DNA of 64,000 nucleotides, taken from positions 11,737,809 through 11,801,808 of the forward strand of contig OX345636.1 in assembly GCA_947044365.1 (NCBI GenBank), written 5' to 3'. This DNA comes from Petrosia ficiformis (Eukaryota > Porifera > Demospongiae > Haplosclerida > Petrosiidae). Below the pieces are notes generated by a model. The model had not been told where the DNA came from and did no database searches. It worked only from the letters and a program-made list of their open reading frames with translations. Below are positions 1 to 12,015 of this stretch, piece after piece; within the stretch, counting starts at the first letter, position 1, and every line of letters begins with the position of its first letter. The position numbers were made by a program, and so were the translations under genes.

Positions 1-160
1 AAACTCCATTCATCCATCATGGGAGTATTCCTATGGTCTATTCAAACATAGTACGGATGTTATGTGAGTAAAATTACTTTACTCACAAAATATGTATGTC
101 TAGTCAATGAAACAAAACAAAATGGCTTTTTATAAACATAAAACTCCAGAAACTAATTAA
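1..160. repeat. 160-bp direct repeat, copy 1
   Basis: This block recurs at 3551-3710 with only a few mismatches, and both copies end in AACTAATTAA. The second copy lies about 150 bp upstream of the minus-strand gene A, so this first copy may lie upstream of a further paralog to the left of the window (inference). Confidence 0.85.
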
Positions 161-256
161 ATACTACTGTATCGCTAGCAAAACACTGCAGCAAATTAAA
201 CTGGCTACAACATCAAGCACTGGCTCCAAGCATTCTTGCTATATACAAGCAGAAGT

Positions 257-356
257 AGTGAGGGGCGATATATCGATATTATATCGATATCTTCGATATT
301 GGGTAATATCGTTACAGTATCGTATCGATTTGAAAAATCAAATATCGCCCATCACT
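257..356. mobile_element. Short TIR element (MITE), ATCGAT-rich
   Basis: The ends AGTGAGGGGCGATAT and ATATCGCCCATCACT form a 15-bp inverted repeat with one mismatch. The inside is degenerate TATCGATAT repeats. It has no coding capacity and resembles the other TGGGCGAT-ended elements in this window. I see nothing else in 161-700. Confidence 0.6.
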
Positions 357-700
357 AAGCAAAAGTTACGTTCTCATATGCTGTGCACGTGATTCGCACA
401 CGTGCAAGCGCCATTTTGTGGCGTTTTCTGAGGACCTCTCTTCGTTGAACTCTTCACAGAGGACCTTTCTTCTTTTTTTGAGATAAAACAGAGACTAAAA
501 TGTAAGCCTATATTATAGAGATAAGATACACGTATTTTCATGTACTTTTTGTATTTAAAATAGACGTATTAAATTGAGTTCAGTTGATACCAGAATTTCT
601 GTCCTTGAGTTTTGTTACTTCAAGTTATACTTTTTGTATGCATTAGTTAACCTTTTCATGATTATTCCATACAAATGACCAATGATGTGTACATAATACA

Positions 701-907
701 ACGAGCGTTGTCGGGACGAGACCCTCGCCTATGTGGCAAAGTAATACAAAGCACTACAATTTGTTTCTAAATATAATAAAGTTTGTGTATGAAACAAACA
801 ACACTTGTTACATGGAATACACATATAAATTTGAAAAACATTTATGGGCATTAAAACTTTATATCCTAAACGACAAAATAAGAATATCGAAATGTAAAAT
901 TTCTACG

Positions 908-938
<31 letters not shown>

Positions 939-2110
939 TACATCTTATTCTCTGTTTTCCTTCGAAAAACAATGAAGAAGTTCTCAAGTCTATCTCTAAA
1001 GTGTGAAAATGTATTGAATCATCTTAAGGTTGTAGTCTTTTCCGTGGGCGGATGCTACTCCAATCAGTTTCTAGTCTTGCCAGCTTCTTGCTGCATACAA
1101 TCTCTGTATCTTTTGGAAGCCACACCCACCCCGGGGGTATAATTATTGGGCCTAAATGTTTTCACTGATAGTTTATTTTCAGAAACAAAGCTAAACACAC
1201 CCTTCGGGTGGTGGAGGGTAGTTGCTCGCTGAGAAAGATCGGAGTTTGACTGATAGTGCCTAGAAAGGTAGATTTTATGGTTTCACTGAAAAGCTACAGA
1301 ATTCAGCTTTCTTCAGCCTCTTGTAACTATAAAAGTAAAATGAATTTTCAGAAAACGGCTTCGTAACTTTTCTCAAAATACATTGTACTTGGTGCACGCG
1401 CACGCCATGTATGATGGGCGTGGCTTTCGTGGTTTTGTACTTATATTAATTGGAAAAATGGAGATTTTATATACGTTTTATCAATTCCAGGACACTATAA
1501 AGGTGATTACAAGATATGAAGGTTGGTATTACATCCAATTTTACTCATATTATATTATATTGTATTTTGAAAGTGATTGGAGTCGCATCCGCCCACTCCC
1601 TAGTACCACCTTAATCATGTGTTTAGCTTTGCAAGCATACATGTGCACATACCTGTAGGTGGAGCTAGGTAGCTTTCTATCTTGCATCAATGGCGGTGTA
1701 GTAGCAACCATTACCTCGATTGTTTTTGGTTTGAAGTGTTTCTTGGCTAGTGACAGCCATGAAACAGGATCACTTGTGTTTTGTGTGTTACTCTTGTTAT
1801 TGCCCTCATTTCATCTTAAAGTCGTGAAACGGTAACTGTGAGTTATAAAAATTGTCATAACTTTAGAACCAAAAGGTTTTAGAAGAATTCCTACGTTATT
1901 TTTTTCCTTGTATAATTTGAAGTCCACCAATACCCCGATTGAAATGTTTATTTTTCCAGAAAAATTGCTAACACACAGACAAAACGATTGCCGTACCCTT
2001 CCGACTACGCTACACGGCGAGGGTAATTATTATAATCTTATGTTTATTGTTTGTTTCACATGTAATGTTGCTTTGCCACGTAGGCGAGGGTCCCGTCACA
2101 ATGGCGCTCA
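701..2110. mobile_element. TIR element of about 1.4 kb, hosting a nested TTAA element
   Basis: A 22-bp core, ACCCTCGCCTATGTGGCAAAG at the left (721-742) and its near-perfect complement at 2070-2090, marks inverted ends. An outer GAGCG/CGCTC also matches. The inside holds a (TA)n run at 907-936, the nested TTAA element at 1024-1614, and a stretch at about 1839-1999 that recurs at 54.8 kb. No transposase is visible. Confidence 0.55.
1024..1614 (+). mobile_element. TTAA-flanked TIR element, copy 1
   Basis: About 590 bp, bounded by TTAA on both sides, with terminal inverted repeats reading GTGGGCGGATGC...ACTCC inward. The same element occurs at 12.7-21.1 kb (split), 30651-31279, 31368-31986 and 47318-47927. 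The open frames inside shift between copies and look non-coding. The TTAA target fits piggyBac or Kolobok-type insertion, but no transposase is present. Confidence 0.8.
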
Positions 2111-2228
2111 TATTTCACTTGTTTTATATTTTTATCTTAAATTAAACAAGATATTGGTGAAATGTCCAAAATAGAATACATTATGATGAATAAGTTTGTG
2201 TTATTATACCGTAACAAGATAATATTTA

Positions 2229-3402
2229 CTAGTAATAGCATTCACATGTTCTTATATTCAGATTTAGACCAAGAGGACAGGGAGCTGGACGTTGGAATAC
2301 TCCTGCAGAAGAGAAATCAGAAATTTGCCGAAAGTTTTCACTTTGATGTCTCCCACGCCTACGTCCCCTTGATCCCCTCCTTCGTGATCCTCTAGTGTTT
2401 TGGTCCTGATTAAAAGTAATCCTTGCATTAAATTTGAAATTGTCTGGTACAAACACATTTACACATTCGCATTGGCATGTGTTTGGGTTAAACTGTTGTA
2501 GAGCATGTGTACATTGGTAACGAGATGGTTGTCGACAAATACACTGACATGTAGTATAATCAAAGTATTGATAGCGACTACATTGTTGTCTAAAGGCACT
2601 TAGAGGACATCTTTCTGTTGATGGTCGATAGACTTGTGGGCTGAGAGGTTCTATTTGTGGTCCCAGCCTGATAGGAAATGTTTCAGGACGATAATATGGT
2701 TCTGGTCTTGGGGAAAGGTATGGAAATGGTTCTGCTCTTGAGAGGGAATGTGGAACTGGTTCCAGTCTTGGATTGAGATATGGAACTGGTTCCAGTCTTG
2801 GATTGAGATATGGAACTGGTTCTGGTCTTAGAGGTATATATGTTTCTTCTCGAGGTGTATACACTTCTGGCCTTTGTTCCAGATACTGCCTATTGTTGTA
2901 GGGTATACGATGGCGTTGAGAATAGTAAGGGTGAGTCTCAGGAAATATTTCTGGACGTGGAGGAAGGCGAGTTTCTTGGTATGGTCTTTGGTATGGAATT
3001 TGGATCTCAGTTGCTGGTATCTGTGAATAAGGTTGACTAATACTTGAGTGCTGGGAAATGAGATTGAATATTACTAATTAATTGTAATTATAAAAACAGT
3101 AAACAACATGATGGTATTTCAACAATTTGAGGAACTGAAATGTAAATAGACATAAAAAATATAATTATTTATGATTTGAGTGAGTACAAGAAAGACATAA
3201 AATTCTCCTGACTAAATTAATTTTCTTTTTGGACATACTTGTTACTAATCTATTGTATGTAATCCAGACTATAAAGCAGTTGGTGTTCTACCAATAATAG
3301 ATAAGTACTATCACACATATTTATGAATATTAATATAATTATTATAATTATACTCACTAGACATGCCACTACACACAGTAATGTAATAGCGAGATTACTC
3401 AT
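2229..3402 (-). CDS. Gene A: secreted Cys-rich, Pro-rich protein
   Basis: Two exons on the minus strand: 3402-3358 (15 codons, hydrophobic start MSNLAITLLCVVACL, donor GTGAGT) and 3050-2229 (after acceptor TTTCCCAG). The join is phase 0 and predicts 289 residues. A proline-rich region with repeats of the kind NPRLEPVPYL covers roughly residues 30-160. A Cys module with CQCIC and CQCEC motifs covers about 164-212, followed by an Arg-rich stretch and a last CP...TCECYY motif. The spacing C-x(n)-CxC-x-C resembles CXCXC repeats of VEGF-C tails and Balbiani-ring proteins (family knowledge); no PDGF/VEGF core is seen. Role unknown; an extracellular matrix or ligand-like protein is plausible. Paralogous to gene B but lacks B's N-terminal Cys block. 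Confidence 0.75.
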
Positions 3403-3483
3403 TCTATGTATGCCACACTCAACAAGAAGCACAATTGCAACTCACATATAGCTATTTGCTGTTTATAAATACTGCCCAGTGTT

Positions 3484-3490
3484 TTTTATA
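3484..3490 (-). promoter_or_regulatory. Candidate TATA box of gene A
   Basis: On the minus strand this reads ACTATAAAAAACA, about 82 bp upstream of the gene A start codon. Gene B has ACTATAAAAACAG at nearly the same distance (86 bp), which supports a conserved core promoter. Confidence 0.5.
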
Positions 3491-3550
3491 GTATTGTGAT
3501 TATGCCTATTGTCTTATTGAATTTCTCTATTATGGCAATATGATTAGTCT

Positions 3551-3710
3551 AAACTCCATTCATCTATCACGGGAGTATTCCTAAGGTCTATTCAAACATA
3601 GTACGGATGTTATGTGAATAAAATTACTTTACTCACAAAATATGTATGTCTAGTCAATGAAACAAAACAAAATGGCTTTTTATAAACATAAAACTCCAGA
3701 AACTAATTAA
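3551..3710. repeat. 160-bp direct repeat, copy 2
   Basis: Near-identical to 1-160. It lies between genes A and B, upstream of A. The following stretch, 3711-4240, is AT-rich and holds only the 3' flank of gene B; I see no gene there. Confidence 0.85.
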
Positions 3711-4240
3711 GACTCACATTTCAGTTAATATGCAGCTTTGTGAGACTACAATACATACATCAAGGCTCTATCAATAAACTTTTTATTTATTTTGAGGAGG
3801 AAGCAAGTGTTTTAGACTTTTAGGTAGTAGCTATAATACTGAAAGCAAACAGTTGACCAATGAATGTATTTATAAAGATTCGTTCTCTTTCAGAAAATGT
3901 TACACAACAATCTTCAGTGAGAGGTAACAATACACTTTATAAGAGTGTCCCCCAGAAAAGGTTTGGTTTTAGGCTCCGTATGATTGATTCTGAGATCATA
4001 CTTTTAATTAATTAACAATTTTAAAATTTGCTCCCTGTTTTGAAGGCAAATTGTTTAAACATCTGAACAGGAAATGGGGAAACCAATCATGCAACACATG
4101 TATGTACATAATTTGGAGAGTGTTTAATGAAGTCCATCAATTTATTTGAAATTATATTTTTACAAAGAAGTAACTATAATATTATAATTATACAAAATAC
4201 GGTTTAATGTCTTGATGATACTGAAGATTAATAATTAGTA

Positions 4241-5700
4241 CTAGTAGTAGCATTCACATGTTTTTACATTCAGATTTAGACCAATAGGACAGGGAGCTGG
4301 GCGTTGGATTACCCTAGTGAATCTATCAGAAGGGAAATCATGGAATTTTTCATTTTGACGACTTCCACTGCTATCTGAACCACTCCTCCTCTTTCTTCTA
4401 GCTTCTAGCACAAGGTCCTCCTCTAATTTGCTTTCTCTCCTCCTTCTTTTACTACTCCCTGATCCCCCTTTTCGTGGTACTCTAATGTCTTTGTCCTGAT
4501 TAAAGGGAATCCTTTGAGAAAATCCAAAATTTTCAAGTACGAGTACATTCACGCATGCACATTGGCATGTGTTTGGGTTAAACTGTTGTAGAGCATGTGT
4601 ACATTGGTAACGAGATGGTTGTCGACAAATACACTGACATGTAGTATAATCAAAGTATTGATAGCGACTACATTGTTGTCTAAAGGCACTTAAAGGACAT
4701 CTAGTTATTGGTGGTTGAATGAGTGGTGGGTTTGGAAGATCAGGCAATTGTGTTCTTGGAGGATATGGATATGGGTCTGGTTGTGGTGGAAGATCTGGTG
4801 TTAGTGGCAGATGAGACCTTGGTGAAAGATATGGCCTTGGATAGTATCGTATGGGTTGTGGATAATAAGGGTATGGAAAGCTTCCTGGGTATGGTTGAGG
4901 ATAAGGTCTTGGGAATGATTTTGGATCTGGAAGATGAACTGGTGTTTGTGTGTCAGGAGTTGGTTGTTGGTCAGGATTCAACGTTGGTACACATGCACAA
5001 AAGAAGCTATCATATGTCTCTCCAACATCACATTCAAATACATGAGGACATTGACATGTACAGTCAATTGGATCCAGCTGTGTCTCACCAGGACATTGTA
5101 GCTTTGTGAGACATACACAATCACACAAAAAGTCATCAAATATCTGTGCATTGTTACAAATAGGAAGAGTTTTACAAGGTGGAGCTGTTGGAAGTATTGG
5201 CATAAAATTCACATTTTGTGGATCAGGTTGACTAATACTGAAGTGCTGAAAAATTAAGAACAAAAATTAATATTTATATAAATTGCATAGTATACCTGGT
5301 AGTTTGGTTATATTATCAATGACTGAAATTACACCAACAGTTGTATACACGTTTGTTGTATATGTATACAAATGTGTGTATGTACTATTTAAATGAAGTC
5401 TACTGTGTCAGAAACTCTGAATGTCTACTATCTCTGATATATCCAGACTATACTGTTATTTGAACTGAGGTTTATTGGGAAATTGTTATTTCTAAATAGA
5501 ATCAACTTTGAAAGTTTTGGTAGTGTAGTACATCAATATTCCATTATATTGTACCTTTTCCTCAATAGTAAGATGATACTACAATATAGTTATTATTATT
5601 GCAATTGCAATAGGACAATAATACTTATAATTAATTTAATATACAATATAATACTAACCAGCAATGCTATTACATATACTAGTAGAGTCCAGAGATTCAT
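4241..5700 (-). CDS. Gene B: secreted Cys-rich, Pro-rich protein
   Basis: Two minus-strand exons: 5700-5659 (MNLWTLLVYVIALL, donor GTTAGT) and 5245-4241 (after TTTTTCAG), phase 0, 348 residues. Exon 2 opens HFSISQP, matching HSSISQP of gene A. Order: first Cys block (about residues 38-99), Pro/Tyr-rich spacer (100-195), second Cys block (197-245) nearly identical to that of gene A at DNA level, a charged stretch containing ARRKRRS (a furin-like cleavage site by pattern), and the end motif CPIG...TCECYY. Predicted secreted. Family resemblance is to CXCXC-repeat proteins only; function unknown. The tandem position beside A and C suggests a local family expansion. Confidence 0.78.
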
Positions 5701-5785
5701 TCTGTATACCCCACTCAAGATAGATAGAAGCTCAAACTTGCATATGGTTGTAGTTTCATAAAATGGTTGGCCTGATGCAAACTGT

Positions 5786-5792
5786 TTTTATA
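5786..5792 (-). promoter_or_regulatory. Candidate TATA box of gene B
   Basis: Minus-strand TATAAAA within ACTATAAAAACAG, 86 bp upstream of the ATG at 5700, equivalent in position and sequence to that of gene A. Confidence 0.5.
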
Positions 5793-7045
5793 GTACGTAT
5801 CATGATTCCTGAAGCTGTTTTATTCTTATGTATTGTTTATTGTCTAAGTCAAGATTTGCTCTTATTAAATTTACACCAGCATAATGATATTAAAGTTAAA
5901 CCATAAGACATAACTCCAAATCACAATTGAATAATTCTTTGCTGTTTTTATGTTTATGAATAAAACATGCTTTGTGTTGTTGTGGTACACACAAAATATG
6001 TATGTCTACGTGTCTAGTCAATGTTAATGTTGACCTTTATCAATCCATTGCTTGTCACTCAGTTATAGCATTAACCTTATTGCATTAAATTATACATTAT
6101 TGTAGCATTTACTGATTAGATAGATATAGGAGGTCATCACAACCTAATTTCAGGTCATTGTGAATGTGAGTAGATTTTTAATAGTCATGATCATGTATCA
6201 TTAACTTGTTTTGGGTAAAGTATTATGTTACTAAATTATATGATTATAACAATTTAGTTAATTATTGCTATAATACAAGAACAATTAACGATTGAATACT
6301 AAATTTAGACATAGCTCGTGTTTCATGCCAGGAACAAAATATTTTGTTACAACAGCATCAAACATTGAACTGTACAATTATAATTATCTTACCCAACTAG
6401 AGTCTTATAATAAAATTAACATAAGATCAGTCATAAAATTAACAATCTATTGTCAGACTTTCTTCCTAATGGCAACATGCGTGATTGTAAATAATTTACC
6501 AGGAAAATATTTAAATTCTGTTCAGTCAAAACTAAACTAGTGTTCTTATCCAGTAAACACAAAGCAATATACTGATGGCTGCGAATGGGTTGGAACCCAC
6601 AACCTTTTGATCACAGTATCTACCTCTGCTCCATAAAAAACACTAAAGTAGAATCACATTGAGTTTGTTATAATTCATAGTTTTAAATTCTCCCAGTGGA
6701 TACTAAAGTCTGCTAACATTCATGATGACCTCCAAATTAGGATGTGATGGGATTTCCACATAGCATATTAAACAAATTATAGCGAATAGCCTACATAATT
6801 ATCATTCTACTTTTAAATTGAGGTGTGATTCCTATAACTATAATGTCTATTCATTATCTTATAAACAGTATTTTTGAAAAAAAAAAGAAAACTGTTGTTG
6901 GTACATAAAAGAATTACATATGTTTGTTGAATAAGAGAAATAATTACAGGTCCAAAATTGAAGCCAACTGAAATTTAAATGAGCTTTAAAATTGTACCAA
7001 GTTTATGATATTATTATTACTATTTATATTGTCTCAAATTTAAAC
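5793..7045. other. Intergenic AT-rich region with one SINE-like trace
   Basis: No convincing gene. On the minus strand at about 6635-6570, GAGCAGAGGTAGATACTG followed by GTGGGTTCCAACCC resembles the A and B boxes of a tRNA-derived SINE. No intact cloverleaf is visible. Confidence 0.4.
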
Positions 7046-7051
7046 TTTATT
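7046..7051 (-). terminator. Poly(A) signal of gene C
   Basis: AATAAA on the minus strand a few bases after the gene C stop codon (7059-7057). Confidence 0.5.
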
Positions 7052-7056
7052 ATAAA

Positions 7057-8672
7057 TTAGAGACAGCGACAGGTACTCTCCTGTTGGAATGTTCCACCTG
7101 GACATGGTGCTGGAACTTCACGAGTCTCTGTTCTAGTAGTGGGAAAACCTGGTTCTCCTGGTACACTTGTAGGAGGACCAGGGATGAATGTTGGAGGACC
7201 AGGGATTTGTATTGGAGCACTAGGGACTTGAAGTGGGAAGTTAGGGAAAAAAAATGTTCCTGTACGTCTTGTTCCTGTACGTCTTGTTCCTCGCCTTCCA
7301 AATCCACCAAATCCACCTAATCCACCTAATCCACCAAATCCACCTAATCCACCAAATCCACCTAATCCACCAAATTGATTAAATCCAAATCTAAACCGCC
7401 GTGTTCCTCGCCGTGTTCCAAATCCTCGTATTCGTCCTCCTGGTGTTATGTCAGGAAAAAAAGGTGGAATAAATTGTTGGGGACTAGGCTGAAATTGTGG
7501 GGGACCAGGAATACTTTGCGGGGGACCAGGAATAAATTGTGGGGGACCTGGTATTCCAGGTTCAGTTATCTCAACTGTTACACTAACTGTAACACACTCA
7601 CAACGACAAGTCTGAGGGTTGAAAATTTGACGTGCGTTACACGAGGAGAATAAGTTGTTGCGACATACACACTGACAAGTGTTTTCATCTAAACTTTGTC
7701 CTGGAGGGCAAGCTTGGACGTTGGTACATCTACAGGCACATGTCTGAGGATCTTGAGTCTGGAATGCATTACAAGGTGGACATATACGCCTTTCAGGCTC
7801 ACATCGACAAGTTAATTGATTAAAAGTTTGAAAAGATTGACAAAGTTGAGTTTGTTGGCAACGACATTCACATGTGTCAGGATTTTGAATTTGCAGTGCA
7901 CTACTACAAGGTGAACAGGGACGTCTTTCAGGCTCACATCGACAAGTAAATTGATTAAAAGTTTGAAAAGATTGACAAAGTTGAATTTGTTGGCATACAC
8001 ATATACATCGGGTCTCATCAAAAACCTGTCCTGGACTACATATAAAGATTTGTGGACATCGAAGTGATGGAGCAGGGGCAGGTACAGGTCCAGGTATAGG
8101 TACGGGTGGTCCAGGGACAGGTATGGGTGGTCCAGGGACAGCAAAGGGTAATCCAGGGACAGGGAATGGTGCTCCAGGGATTGGGAATGGTCCTCCAGGA
8201 ACAGGGAATGGTGCTCCAGGAACAGGGAATGGTGCTCCAGGAACAGGGAATGGTGCTCCAGGGATAGGGAATGGTCCTAATGGGAATGGGAAAGGATTAG
8301 GAGGGAATGGCCCACCACCAGGCCCTACTGGTAAAATTGGGGGTCCAATTGGAAGAGGTACCGGTAGTACTCCATCTATGGGTGGTTCATCTCCATCCTT
8401 ATAACAGCCGCAGCTATGGTAGCTAAACTTGTAGCCATCAGAACATGGCTGACGTTTGCAGTTTCCGTGATGGCCATAATTGTATCGATATTTAACAGCA
8501 TCTACACCCTGAAAAATAAATAATAAAAGTTATGAAAGTAATTGTAAAAAGTCAAATTTAAGAATAAATTTAAAATATTGGAAATAGGATTACCGAAATG
8601 CAGCTAAGTTCTAACACACAAACTCACCAGAAGGCACAGCAAAAATAGCAAAGCATAGCAGGCTTTATCCAT
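7057..8672 (-). CDS. Gene C: secreted multi-module Cys-rich protein
   Basis: Two minus-strand exons: 8672-8628 (MDKACYALLFLLCLL, donor GTGAGT) and 8508-7057 (acceptor TTTTTCAG), phase 0, 498 residues. After the signal peptide comes a small Cys/His segment (NYGHHGNCKRQPC, CGCYKDG; about residues 16-52), then a Pro-rich region with repeats of the type GAPFPVP, a long Cys block (about 166-320) with repeated CxCxC and near-duplicate units (CEPERRPC, CEPERRIC), a GPP/IPGPP stretch, a Gly/Leu/Phe repeat with Arg-Thr repeats (about 395-430), and a terminal CPGG...TCRCL motif. It shares exon plan and end motif with A and B. Likely secreted, structural or matrix-associated; function not recognised. 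Confidence 0.75.
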
Positions 8673-8723
8673 CTTATTGAGCTTTGCCAACTAAGCTGTA
8701 TACTCAATTGGTAAAGATCTCTT

Positions 8724-8733
8724 CTATATATAG
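8724..8733 (-). promoter_or_regulatory. Candidate TATA box of gene C
   Basis: Minus strand CTATATATAG about 55 bp upstream of the gene C ATG. Confidence 0.4.
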
Positions 8734-10185
8734 TTGAGCCTACTGCATATGCTCAGAAAACTCTGTTATCCTGTAATGTTTTCTTGCCTATTGAAACTTG
8801 TAAAGATCGCGTTATTTTTATAGGTACTTTGTGATGACTAGTTGATTAACTTTGAATTGAATCAATGCCTACTCATAACAACAGATCCACTATTGACAAA
8901 GAACCTTTTGTACATATGCTAATTTTTTTTTCACCATGATTATCTGTTCCTGTTTTGTCTATTATCAAAAAATAAAGTTATTCAACATAATGCATTATGA
9001 AACTATGTATGGTTTGTTTTGTTTTTGCTTCCTAGTTACTTAAGTGCTCTGCCTAGTTACTTGAATATCTATATCTGTTTATTGGCATTGTGATCAAGAA
9101 AGTTTATATTCTCTTCTATTCATCCTGCACTCTAACACTTTTTGAATTGCCAACACAAGTAATATGTTTACATTAATAAAACAATTTCACAGGCTTCTGT
9201 TTCTAAGTTTTTGTCAGAGTTCATTGTCATATTATTACAATTATAGTATTTACATTTATTTTTTGTCTGCAGAAATTATTAATTTTAATACTAATTGTAA
9301 TTGCAGAGGACTAATCATTGTAATGGTGACTTCAACATCATTGTTACAATTGAAACGTATCACTTGTCAACTTTAATTTTCACTCACCTAGAACTATATA
9401 TGAGATAGTTAAGAAGTGTCACTATGTCATTTTAACTGACAAAGAACTGCTTTAGCTCATTTACCTAATTTCCCGATAGTTAGTTTTAATCAGGTCCATT
9501 CACAACAGTTTATAAAGAGGGTTTCTTAATCACAGTGCATGCGAAGTGTACAGAAATATTTCTTAGCCACACCCATTATACAGCACTTATGTGAGTATGT
9601 TTACATAGTCGCATAATCCCCCCGAGACAAGACTAATGTAAGCCAATGCATAACAATTATTAACCAACAACAACCTTTGGTCTTATATAATTAGGATACG
9701 AAAAGGGGTTCTTCCAAACACTCTAGAACCCCCTTGTATATGGGCTTGTTAATTGCTACGTATTTTGAAAGTAATTGTAATTCCAATCATTAAATTAATC
9801 ATTACATTACAATCCATCTAGTAACTGTAATTCTGTTCTTAGAAAAGAAAAAAAAAGTTTCATAATTTGACAACATAATAGTGGCAATAATAATTATTTA
9901 TTCTTTGATTCATACATATGTACATGCATAAACAAATTGTAAAAAAGAAAGTCACACAGGATATATGTCAATTAAGGCATTCAATTTTATTTATAAAATA
10001 ATTCCATTGTCTCAGGTATTGTTGTAATGCTGAAGAATAGCTGTATGTATAATAAATAGACCAATAGCAACTTTGTTACAGTTGTGCAATTAAAAAAAGT
10101 GTTTGTTCATTAATGTATTTCTGCTATATAATATTATTATTATTTATTATATATGAAATAGAAATTTCTGTGAGAAAAATGATAA
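8734..10185. other. AT-rich intergenic region
   Basis: No gene, clear repeat or RNA seen. Short open frames here have no protein-like composition. Confidence 0.6.
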
Positions 10186-10385
10186 TTGTCCTATTGGTTG
10201 GAGATTCTCATGCATATATTATGTTATTCGCTGCCCACATGAAGAAGAATGGATAAAGTGGGTTATTCATGTGAACACTTTTATTGTCCTATTGGATGAT
10301 GTGGGAAGTAAGCCTTTCCATGCATTAGTAGGTTATTAGCTGCCCACACAAAGAATAGATAGTATTTGTGTAAACACTATTTCTG
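10186..10385. repeat. Two-copy tandem repeat of about 100 bp
   Basis: Two diverged units each start ATTGTCCTATTGG and contain TATT(C/A)GCTGCCCACA and GTAAACACT-like ends. Nothing else is visible in 10386-10886. Confidence 0.6.
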
Positions 10386-10886
10386 TATCCAGGAAATATC
10401 TATAGCAACGAAATACAAAATTAATGATTCATTGAATATGCTCAATGTCAGTCAGTTTGAATGGTTATATGTAGTAATGTGGAGCTTAACAGTTTTTTAG
10501 GTGTGAGAAAATGAATAGTTGATTGCAATATTGTCTCCAAAATAATTAATGATACTATATACATAATATAAATTCAAATTCAAACAGAAAATACGTACCT
10601 ACAAAATCAATGGAATTACTGACAACATGTATTTCACAAATTTAAACCGGACAGACAAAGTTCGTTTGGAATTTAAATAATAAACTACATATATTATACC
10701 TTAAGCCTACTATTAATTTCATCCAAATGCTCGGAATTAATTTCTGAGTCACGCCTAAAATGCCTAATTGTAATAAAAGAGCATGAAACATAATTTTGAC
10801 TGCGTACTAATTTTAGTGATTATAAAATTAGTTGCTAAATTTAGTACATGCAATAATTGGACAAGTGTATATAGAGAAAAAAAAGT

Positions 10887-11275
10887 ATCCCTATGATTGC
10901 TTTATGGTGTCCAGCATTCAGCAATCAGTAATCATGGCTAACTTTATCATGCTTGAAACACAACAGCCTATTATAGTTAATGTTTTGATTATCCACTCTC
11001 TTTACCTTTTAAAGAACCTTGTAGAACTTAAGGAATATATTTCAGGTGGAATAGTTAGCTATTAGTTCAAGTTTCTACGTAATCTACACAGCTTTCTTTC
11101 TGCTGGTCTGTAGAGCTTGAGCGCTCGTTCTTTTACGCGCCACGCCCATTAATTGACCGAGCCCCCCGGGAATGATGTAACTTCCTTGACTACGTATACA
11201 ACGCATACTCGCGCAAGTGACACAAACATATAAATATATATATAGTTCGAACCCGTGGGAAAGCAATCATAGGGA
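10887..11275. mobile_element. TIR element ending CCCTATGATTGCTTT
   Basis: Begins CCCTATGATTGCTTT and ends AAAGCAATCATAGGG. Related copies occur at 23582-23905 and about 34735-35205; single ends also lie at 53.2 and 59.47 kb. The 59.47-kb end adjoins a hAT transposase fragment, which suggests this family is hAT-derived. Confidence 0.65.
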
Positions 11276-11812
11276 TGGCCCTACGGGCCATAAAAAAGAC
11301 TTAAGGTACATACAAGACATGTATCATAATTTTGCTGACACTCAATATCAGATTTCAAAATCCTTTACTACTACATTACTGTACATAACATCTGAAATAA
11401 TATTGCTAGCATTTGAGGCTAAATTATGTTCACATTGACGTAATTTGTAATGCATTCTTTCAATAATGTAATTAGTAATTGTAATAATTTATACAATGTA
11501 TATACATACAATAGACTCACAATGAGTACATAATTAAGTTGGTATTTTAATCTCATCCCCATCCATTTGCTCTTGCATCTTCATAGACAAAATAATATTT
11601 AACTAGTTAGTCAGGCACCTTCGTAGGTGATAACGTAAGTGGCTAAAGGAATGCAGGAAATCAGGTTTCCATAACTATTGAACTCTTTGCTACTTAGTCA
11701 GTCAGAGCAGAGGGTTACTGTAATCATTTTAAATTCAACTAATATGTTAGAATGAACCAAAATCCACAAAATAGCAATTTTAAAAGAAATTCTGTACCTT
11801 ACATATATATAT

Positions 11813-12015
11813 TAGTGTTGTTTTAGTTAGAAACCCCTCTTAGTAAGGCATTGTGACTTTTAGATAACTAAAGTACAAGTCTACTGTAATAACTATAACT
11901 GAAATTTGCTAATAATGGGTACTTTTAGTTAGTTAACTAAAACGAAACCCTTTTAGTAAGTCCAAATTAATTAAACTATAAAAGTAGTCAATTTTGTCAA
12001 ACTAAAACAACGCTA
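11813..12015. mobile_element. MITE ending TAGTGTTGTTTTAGTT
   Basis: Inverted ends TAGTGTTGTTTTAGTT and AACTAAAACAACGCTA. Internal sequence is made of TTAGTTAACTAAAA-type palindromes. Related copies lie at 25254-25528 and 37960-38229, with looser traces at 29.6, 50.1, 58.5 and 63.1 kb. Confidence 0.6.

Noticed and set aside
2297..3050. Relation of genes A-D to PDGF/VEGF growth factors
   Set aside because: Only the CxCxC tail-type spacing is shared; the cystine-knot core signature is absent.
7084..7653. Plus-strand Cys/Ser/Trp-rich frames
   Set aside because: Antisense shadows of gene C exon 2.
8123..8404. Plus-strand Gly/Pro-rich frame (GAPGTGNG repeats), collagen-like at first sight
   Set aside because: Antisense of the Pro-rich spacer of gene C, which has splice sites, signal peptide and Cys blocks on the minus strand.
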